A stretch of DNA of 39,527 nt from Acanthaster planci (Eukaryota > Echinodermata > Asteroidea > Valvatida > Acanthasteridae), in assembly GCF_001949145.1 (NCBI RefSeq), contig NW_019091364.1, positions 2,231,036 to 2,270,562 of the forward strand. The letters run 5' to 3'. Within the stretch, counting starts at the first letter, position 1. Every line of letters begins with the position of its first letter. Both the position numbers and the translations under genes were made by a program. This document shows, piece after piece, positions 31,655 through 39,527 of this stretch. Below the pieces are notes generated by a model that was given only the letters and a program-made list of their open reading frames with translations, made no database searches and was not told the origin of the DNA.

Positions 31655-34439
31655 GTGAGTTTTTGGGTGGAAATAAGTATAAATATTTGACACACTGTGT
31701 AATCTGTGTGGAGAAAAGGTGTTTTGTGATTAATGGTCAAATTTTAAAAGTAATCAGTGCTTGTATTTCAAAGATATGATCTTCTGAATCCGCCGATTGG
31801 CTTAGAGATTGACTTTCTGTGCACGGTTTCATTTCAAGGAATATGAATGATGTAACACCGGACTTGTTAGGTTGAAAGTTGAATCGTAGGCAAACGTGGG
31901 TAAAATCTCTGATCATAAATTGCATCATGAGTGATTGTACGCTTTATTCTAACAAAAATGCCGACTTGATCGACTTAAAGTTGTTATATTTCTTGAGAAG
32001 TGTCCAGTGCTTGCTCAAACATGAGTCAAACCGAATTAAAACTGAAAATATCTTAAGATGTTATCATAAAACATATACATGTAAAAAGTCCACAGTGATC
32101 AAAGAGATTGGATTTATATTTTCAATTTGAAACATGTGACACGACCTTACTTAACCATGCTTAAATAATAAGTTATTGTGAGGGCTTGCTTGCAATCATA
32201 TTTAATCTAATCAAATATGTCAAAATCACATTTTCAATGTTCAATATTTTGGCGATGATGACCTTTGTTGGGATAGGCCTCCATGCACAAAACTTTGCCT
32301 GGATGCAGTGTTCATTCTTTCTGATTCTCCTGTCATGTTCGAGCGTGGCCACGAAGGAGCTATAAAACTCGTAGACCTATGTTGGAATCATCAATATTCT
32401 GATTATTCAATCTAAAATTTCCAAATTATTAACCAATTTTTTGGGGAGTGTTGAAACTCTTGATCTGTGGTTTGTCCTTTCACTGATCTGCTGATTTATC
32501 AAGCATTCACTGCTTATTCGATGATATTGACATCATTGATGATGAACGTGGTACTGCAAGGCAAAACTTACCATTCAAGCATGTCAAATTAAGAAAAGTG
32601 TGAACAATAAAATGGTGAAGTTGAACATTACGCAGTTCACAGGTACCGCTATCTGTAAACTGGGACACTTTCAGTTTGTACAAACATTTGGTTGAATGGA
32701 ATGTAGTGTTCACACCTGACGAATCGGAACCAGTGTTTGGCAAAAGCAAACGAGGAGTTGAAGGAGACATAAAGGAGGCAGGTTGAAGATTGGGAGGTTT
32801 GCCTCTGCTGCAGTGCTGAGTGGCTCGCATGAGCATGAGTCCATCTTCCTGTGGGTTGTTAATTGAATTTCCTCCAAGGTCTGATGCGGGGGTCATGTCT
32901 CGGTCGCACTGAGGTTTCGTCGGTTCCCCAAGCCCTAGAGCTGTGACATGCTCAGCCTAGCAGTATTTCAGTGCTGAGTTTGTCCTCCCAAGGGGTTTAT
33001 TTGTAGGTTATTCTTCAGTCTTCTAGTGAAACCACATCTAAGTTGACAACTGAAACCCCAAACTGTATATGAGCATCAAAGACAGAGTAAAAAACCAAAT
33101 CCCAATTTCCTGGGGTTTCCGAGCGCAGGATTTTCTGCTGATGGACCTGCTGTCCATTTCGTATGCAAAGATTCTGTAATGCTTGTTCAGAGAGTGTGAC
33201 ATACAAATGACAGTGTGCTCGTTACAAGTTCCATCCAGATAATTTGTATTTGGAATACGTGTACACTCATGACTTGTGGTTTGTGGTCATGCCTGTTATT
33301 TTGAGTCATAAAAAAACTCACTTCGAGTTTTACTTTTTGTCACCAACCTGCCAGGACATGTACATGTATGTCATCATCCTGGTAAAAACCTCCAAGGCCA
33401 CCAGATGACAGCATTTCCCTCTGTAGATATTGAGACATTCCCTATTGTACACATGCTCATTGTGTATGTCCTTGAATGGACTTTACACAACCAGCTGTCT
33501 TGGCAGTCTGCCAATGTAGTGGCCAAGTCTGAATTTATGAATGGAGTTACATCAGAACTGGTCAGCTGGTTGTAGTGAGTCACACTGGTAGTTGAGGTTG
33601 GAGGAAAGGCTACGTTTGTTTGTGGGGATAAGTTTTTAAACCTGAATCACTGGTACTGTATATGCAGCTAAGGGCTGACAAGCTTATGCATCAGTATATG
33701 TGCGAATATAGCCTTGGTCGAGGCGCTTGTCATTAATAGCCGCACCGCATTGGCCAGCTCGTGTACACGTATTCTCCGTTGTGTACATAAACATGATAAT
33801 ACATAACATAGTCAATGATAGGGCCTAAAAACCACATGTAGCTGGTCGTATAAATCTTCTCAACTCGGTTCTGAGTTTTCCTGCATAACAACACGGGTAG
33901 GGCTACATGATGAATAACTGTTAAATTTACATCCAACTCACATAGAAGACGTTGGTGACATGACACACACATTTCATGGCTGCCATGCTTGCTGTTTTGG
34001 ACGAAAGTCTTCAATTAACTGATAAATTGCTGGTGCAGATTTCAAATTTATAAAGAGAGTTTTAGTACAGTGACGCATTTCAGCCATGACTCAGACAAGC
34101 TTGGCCAGTATTATGTTTTGGTGATGTAATTGCATATCAATATTATGGTGATATTGGTACGAGCTGTGATTGGATAATCCATAAATATGTACGCCCCCAC
34201 TCATATTGTATTTGCATACAAGCTCTGCGCGTGAAATCTTGCGCAAAATAAAGAAACACACAAGTCTTCGTGGACGGTTGAACCAAGGCATTTGTCCGGG
34301 TTCAGCTGATTTGCATCATCTACAGTGCGAGAACTGTTGACTTCTGTCTTCAAGTAATGTCGGTTTCTGGAAATGTGAACTTGACTGTCAAGCAAAACTT
34401 GAAACGTTGACTTGTTCTGTTATTTCTTCATTATCACAG
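31655..34439 (+). other. Probable intron 1 of cytochrome c
   Basis: The 2.8 kb are A/T-rich with no recognised host exon on the plus strand. On the minus strand it contains an unexplained 325-bp open segment (32572-32896), listed separately. No tandem array was noticed. Confidence 0.4.
32572..32896 (-). other. Unrecognised open segment with ATG and strong donor, antisense in cytochrome c intron
   Basis: From an ATG at 32896 the minus strand stays open for 108 codons to a strong donor (aatg|gtaagt, GT at 32571-32570). The peptide has PQEDGLMLMRATQHCSRGKP and FMSPSTPRLLLPNTGSDSSG. I do not recognise a family. It could be a captured exon, a decayed transposon or chance. Confidence 0.25.
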
Positions 34440-34652
34440 AGTAAAGACATCCTGAACTGAAAATGTCCAAGGCTGAAATCAAGCCCGGCGACCCGGCAAA
34501 GGGTGCTGCCATCTTTAAGCAGAAGTGCACCCAGTGTCACGTCATAGACAAGACAGGCAAACACAAGCAAGGGCCCAACCTAATGGGCCTGTGGGGCCGG
34601 AGGACGGGCCAAGCGCCAGGATTTAGCTACACGGATGCAAACAAGAACAAAG
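34440..34652 (+). CDS. CYCS: Cytochrome c exon with start codon and haem-binding CTQCH
   Basis: The acceptor atcacag is followed by 23 bases of 5' UTR, then the ATG at 34463 in context AAAATGT. Sixty-three codons and one base end at aaag|gtggga. Confidence 0.93.
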
Positions 34653-35306
34653 GTGGGAGAAATAGATAGCGGCTACGTCGCCTGCGTCGGATTCAGGCTT
34701 CCGGTTTTCTCTTTGTCACCATTTTCACAGGCTGAAACACAATGACTGTGGTCAGCCTCTTATGAAAATTGTATAATGAACGATTATGATTTCCCAAATT
34801 GACAAGTGAGTTTGGAAGCATCTAAAAACAAGGATTTTCGTGGTTTGAATAGGCTTATGGATGTTTGTTGAAAAAAGGCACGATGGTCAAGGTAAAATAT
34901 AGGGCAAGGCATTGGCCGTGAGGATTGAAACTTTTTGTGAGGCACCTCGACCAGTGAGAGGGGCAACGACGGCGCTGGCCGTTCATTTTGAGGCCTGGTT
35001 TTACACAAGTTCACCCCATCCATTTAGTTGTGGAGTTACGCAGGGAATCGTAATGGACTTCATCACAGTCCCAGTTGACGACCTCAACTCTTACATATAG
35101 AAAATTTTACCAATTAATAACTGTCCCCCTTATTTTGACTTTGAAAAGGTGTTACTTGGGAGAGAGAAACGCTATTTACATACCTCGAGAACCCCAAGAA
35201 GTACATCCCAGGAACCAAGATGGTCTTTGCCGGCCTCAAGAAGAAGAAGGAACGTGAGGACCTGATATCGTACCTTGAGGCGGCAACGCAGGGAAAAGAA
35301 ATCTAA
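34463..35306 (+). CDS. CYCS: Cytochrome c, 115 aa (two coding exons)
   Basis: This is the soluble haem protein of the mitochondrial intermembrane space that carries electrons from complex III to complex IV and in animals can trigger apoptosis. Coding segments 34463-34652 and 35149-35306 join in a Gly codon. The haem-attachment motif CTQCH is at residues 22-26, and [18 protein letters not shown] holds the axial Met. [10 protein letters not shown] and [14 protein letters not shown] are near-invariant. The intron, at the Gly after ANKNK, is at the known position in animal cytochrome c genes. The protein is more divergent than usual: an N-terminal extension ([20 protein letters not shown]), WGRR where FGRK is typical, and IDKTG after CTQCHV. 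It may be a lineage-specific form or a paralogue. Confidence 0.96.
35149..35306 (+). CDS. CYCS: Cytochrome c last coding exon
   Basis: It encodes [37 protein letters not shown] and [14 protein letters not shown], then TAA at 35304-35306. The acceptor (ttgaaaag) has a short, impure pyrimidine tract but the phase and protein continuity are exact. Confidence 0.95.
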
Positions 35307-37260
35307 CACATGCTCAAATGCATATGATTAACCTTTGACCTCTGAAGTCTAAGACAAAAAAAATGCTGCCCCTAGTTTTATTATCAAATATCCCCCGGTG
35401 CATTTTTAACAGTAATCTTTTGGGTTTTTTTTTTAACAGTTGTGCAAGGGGTTTGAAACGCGACAAAACTTTCGCAATTATTTGAAAGCAAAACGAATCA
35501 GACTCAACACCCAACATGTATCAGATGTTGTTACTGAACCCTTAAACTGTCACATTTCAAAAACCAAATTTTGTTTGGACTTCCAAGTTGCCGTTGCCAA
35601 TATATCTTCATAATTTATTTCTTTTTTAATGGAAAAGTGTGAAACTTCAAGTGTTTCCCGCTGATTTTTTTTTTTGTGGTGGTGGCTACATATCTGTCTG
35701 TACGTGTGTGTGTGCTGAAAGTCTGAATGCAAGATTTTGTTTAGCGTATTTTAAAAGAATCCGAGGATTTGTACATTATCATATTAACAAAACTGTACAT
35801 GGAGCCAACAACTATGATTATGATTGAATGTGCACAAAGGCGGTTAGTGTGGAATTGATTACCACTCGACAGGAAAACACCATCTGTGTTGCCTCCAGAC
35901 AACACATTTTGCTGTTGTACCAAAGATGGAAAGAAACTTTGGATTAATCTCACTGTTGACTGTTGTACAAATTTATAATTATGAAGAGTCTAGTATGTGG
36001 TTATTGGAAAACTTCCTTGTGACATGTTCTCTGTTATGTTTGGTTACTACGTACCACTGTACATATATCTAAAAATGCCCGGGGACACTTAATTTCTCTG
36101 AATTCGGATTGGATGTGTAGTGGGTCACATGGGGTCAGTGTTTCCACGCATACACGGTGCATGATACCCACAATGCAACTCTCTCTTAAGTTTTAAGGTT
36201 CAGCTGTCGCCAGCGCTTGATGGAGAGGTATGCGTGAGTGAGCAGACCGCAAGGGACGCATACAGTAAACTGAGGCAGAGTTCACTGGATCATATGTTTG
36301 CCACCGAGACAAAAAATTCTTGCCCAGTTGCTAAAAAACCTTTTCCTTCACTACTTGCTAGGTTGGAAGCCATTTTGTCTTAAATTATCGGAGGTCAAGA
36401 ACAAAAAGAATTGCATTTTATTTGTGTGAAGAAATTGATTCCCCCGAGTGGACGATATTAACTGCCTGTTTTCAACATTAGTACCAAATGTTAGCATTCC
36501 CTGTGTTTTAGGTTCCTCATAGCAATATTATACAGTGGATGTAAACACACATAGGTGCATAACGGTGTGGTTAAAATACACAGTCATGTCATTTTTAACA
36601 CAAGTAAAAAGGTTTTTCACTGACATCTATGTATTTTGTGTTTTGGGGGTGTAGATTCGTTTGTAAACATATTTATGATGGATCTGGGGAAGCAACTACA
36701 TTGTATTAATTTTTGAATCATCATTCTGGCTAATAGTTTTGTTCAAAGTATACATCTATTTGGAAACTTAAAACTACACTCCAGAAATCCTCAGGTAACC
36801 AGCGTCAATTCACAAGACAAAACCAGTTCTTAAATTTCACAGCAGCACACAATTAGATTTCCTTCACAGTCTTGGTTTATTCTTAGCTCATGTGTGAGGC
36901 GGGACCTACGTGTATGTTTATTCTGTAGGCGGACTGGTCCCTTGTGGTTTTGGCTGTGAGCTGCTCCATTATTTATTTGGCTGTTGTGTCTTTTTAAACC
37001 GAGTGAGCACTTTTACAGTATTCTTTGATACTGCGCACGGTTTTCCGTGAAAAGGGTTTTTTTTGTCCAACCAGTCTTTTTCCATCGTGTATTTTCTTCC
37101 CATGTTTGAATTGATTCTTTACAGATTTTGTTGTGGAATAAAAAGTGATGATGATTGACGTTAGGCCTTTGCCTTTTGCGGTGCCATTTTTGAAAACCTT
37201 TTTTCTCGTGTTTTTGTTGAGGTTCTGAAGAAGTTTGTGCTGAAATAAACTGTGTTGCTT
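35307..37260 (+). other. Probable long 3' UTR of cytochrome c
   Basis: The stretch has no recognisable coding and is A/T-rich with T runs. Canonical AATAAA hexamers lie at 37137-37142 and 37244-37249, which would give a 3' UTR of about 1.9 kb. Earlier polyadenylation cannot be excluded. Confidence 0.4.
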
Positions 37261-37340
37261 GCCTTCAAATTTGGCAGGGACGATGGAAGGTCGAAGCTTC
37301 GAGTCCATTCGCTCTATGAAATGTCTGTTCGTTCAAAAGC

Positions 37341-37446
37341 CGTGACCGAAACGGGCTTCCACTTTCAGAGGTACGGCTACGTCCTATCCTCGTACGCGTA
37401 TCGAAGACCCTTGACCTAGCTCTAGACATCCCAGTCGGATGCAGCC
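37341..37446. repeat. Short dispersed repeat (MITE-like), copy 2
   Basis: GAAACGGGCTTCC, GGTACGGCTACGTC, TTGACCTAGCTCTAGACA and GTCGGATGCAGCC match 24173-24288 in the same order and orientation. Confidence 0.6.
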
Positions 37447-37840
37447 ATTCTCTCCACGGACGTTCAATAACGCCCCCTGTTGGTCCTTTATGGCAAGGCT
37501 GTGCGTAGCCAGTCGACAGAGGGCGACAAAGTACACCATACGTGCAAGTACACTACATATATGCGTTGATGAGTGGGGTGTGGGCCACGTGCCACACAAT
37601 GGGGGGAAAGGCGGGTCACGTACCTAGTGAATGTCCGTGCTCCTGGGTGTAACTCTACCCATTGGAACTCTTGCAATGAGCAAGACTCATATTAAAGCGG
37701 TTCATTTGCTTTAAGCGCCATCTCGAAAAAGGAGGAACCGGGGGCCCCAAACTAGTATTAGTTACGCGAATGCAGAAACGTCCACCTTACAATTCAAATG
37801 AAATTATATTAGGCTGTAGTCCGAGTATTGTAGGATGTTA

Positions 37841-38752
37841 CTTCGAGAACTCGAAGTCACTAAACTCCGTGATACTCCGTGTGCCTTCGAGGCAAAAAGG
37901 TTCACAATGGCGTCGTAACGCTATGGGGTTTTGAAATCGAATTTTTGTGGTGAAATGGTTTGCAGCCCTAAAAAAGCTATTAAACCAAATTTTCCCCTGT
38001 CAGCAAATCTACTTGATCTATACCTGCTAAGAAAGGGATACTGGTAGTTTCAGAGCGTGAGACGGAGTATTTTTGGGGAAAAAAATGAGATTTTTGCTCA
38101 CCAATTTCTCGCTTCCACCCGTTGACTGTCACTCCGTTCTTGCCGGTGGCGTTTATCAGACTGCGCATGCGTTGAGCCCGCCACTGACCGCGCTTGCTCC
38201 ACATCTTGGCTCGACCATTTTCGGTGGCGGGGGATGACATCTTGTGTTGTTTTCATCGTGGGACCGTCCGGGCTGTTGTACAGTATGTTGTGACCTGGAA
38301 ACCGACGGTGACACATCAGGCGAGACGCGCGACATGTACTGCGCCGTGTGTGATGTCATCCCCGCCACCGAAAATGGTCGAGCCAAGATGCGGAGCAAGT
38401 GCGGTCAGTGGTGGGCTCAAAGCATGCGCAGTCTGATAAACACCAACGGCATGAATGGAGTGACAGTCAACGGATGGAAGCGAGAAATTGGTGGGCAAAA
38501 ACTCCTTGTTTTCCAAAAATACTCCGTCTCATGCTCTGAAACTACCATTATCCCCTTTTTAGCAGGTATAGATCAAGAAGATTTGCCGACAGGGGAAAAT
38601 TTGGTTTGATAGCTTTTTAGGGCTGCAAACCATTTCACCACAAAAATTCGATCCCAAAATCCAATAGCGTTACCGTCGCCATGTAAACCTTCTTGCCTCG
38701 AAGGCACACGGAGTATCACGGATCCGGAGTTAGTGACTTCGAGTTCTCGAAG
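37841..38752. mobile_element. 912-bp fold-back element with about 400-bp inverted arms
   Basis: Arms at 37841-38240 and about 38350-38752 are inverted copies with scattered mismatches and small indels. Each outer end is itself a hairpin sequence (CTTCGAGAACTCGAAG at 37841, CTTCGAGTTCTCGAAG at 38737). The spacer is about 110 bp. Each arm is open in the centre-to-end direction and encodes related peptides (for example PATENGRAKM, VTVNGWKREIG, TGENLV). No transposase motif was recognised and no clear target-site duplication is visible. Confidence 0.8.
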
Positions 38753-39527
38753 AAATACGATGCATGCGTTCGATAACCTCCCCGTAACGGGGTTTGCATC
38801 AGCCCAGCTTGAGAGCCATGCAATGGGTCAAATTGAACGACATAATGTTATATTATGCGGGCGGAACATGCATACATCTTTTAAAGTTTTTAACGCATCG
38901 AAACCGAGGCTCTCTCTGTGTTGAACATCATCACGCGCGCCTGTGGAGTCCACACAGTACATGCTGTATCCGGTTCGTAAGTGTGACGCCACTTCAGTTT
39001 ATACCACGCCCACTGCACAAGATACACGACCATCGCAGGTACGTTAGTTCGCGGTAAATTGCCTTTATTTTTTTCTTTTGATTTTACATGTCGAGTCATC
39101 CTGAAAGACTCTTCCACAAAAATTTGCAGCCTGAAAAGTTTGAATTTAACATACCTTCATGTATTTTGTGTCTTGACTCCTTACTTTCAATAGTCTGATC
39201 GTATTAAGAAGTTAAGCTGACGCTTACAGCCTCGTCCTATTGGGATTCCTCTATACCAGCCAGAACGTAAAGGCTGTCAACATTTTGCTGGCTTCAGGCA
39301 TCAGCTCTGCAGCAATTGTTGAATGCAGGGTCAATTTTCTTCGCTTGCGACGATCTTTCCCAGACTGGGCATGTCAAAACATACGTCATCTACCTAGAGG
39401 GAGATCGAGGTAGGACGTCATCAGGTCATTGAATACGAAGTTAAAAACACATTTCTGAACCCCTTGCTATTTCTCGTAATGTAATTTACGAGAAATACCG
39501 CTCCGAGCGGGAACAAAAGAGGGCGTG
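38753..39527. other. Right end of the window, no gene recognised
   Basis: No conserved coding is seen. A strong donor-like CAG|GTACGT at 39036-39043 follows a stretch with TTTATACC and could be the end of a noncoding first exon of a gene beyond the window, but nothing else supports this. A 12-bp inverted repeat (TATTTCTCGTAA / TTACGAGAAATA) lies at 39468-39497. Confidence 0.3.

Noticed and set aside
39190-39245. 5S rRNA-like stretch (AGTCTGATCG...AAGTTAAGC)
   Set aside because: Only about 25 bases resemble the 5S internal region. The following C-box region and the outer stems are not recognisable, so chance or a very old fragment is as likely.

Overview
This is metazoan genomic DNA. It holds three spliced genes with GT-AG introns, a 708-base assembly gap (20067-20774), and many tRNA-derived SINEs, fold-back elements and tandem repeats. 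Nothing bacterial or viral was seen. The protein divergence, short introns and repeat types suggest a marine invertebrate, possibly a deuterostome such as an echinoderm, but the species cannot be settled from the sequence alone.

Layout. (1) 846-10756, + strand: the 3' part of an integrin alpha-subunit gene. Fifteen exons run from the last FG-GAP repeat of the beta-propeller to the cytoplasmic tail. The 5' exons lie off the left edge. (2) 10757-14334: 3' flank holding a tandem array of about 165-bp monomers (11300-12500) and a dispersed repeat. (3) 14335-29725, - strand, possibly starting at 30873: mitochondrial methylmalonyl-CoA mutase (MMUT). Eighteen exons join in frame to 732 codons plus a stop, and a candidate presequence exon lies upstream. 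(4) 30874-31654: the compact region between divergent MMUT and cytochrome c, with CRE-like, NRF-1-like and GC-box motifs. (5) About 31600-37260, + strand: cytochrome c, with a probable noncoding first exon, two coding exons (115 aa) and a probable long 3' UTR. (6) 37260-39527: no recognisable host gene. A 912-bp fold-back element with about 400-bp arms dominates this part.

The integrin is a cell-surface adhesion receptor. MMUT (propionate/branched-chain catabolism feeding succinyl-CoA) and cytochrome c (respiratory electron carrier) both act in mitochondria and lie head to head, so co-regulation is a testable idea. The main non-genic observations are a perfect 118-bp palindrome in integrin intron 10, two large fold-back elements, a dispersed element carrying a 12-bp minisatellite that also abuts the assembly gap, a 61/77-bp two-unit minisatellite, and a SINE family with more than one 3' tail.

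All exon borders were read by eye from splice signals, reading-phase continuity and similarity to known family sequences. No alignment program or database was used.
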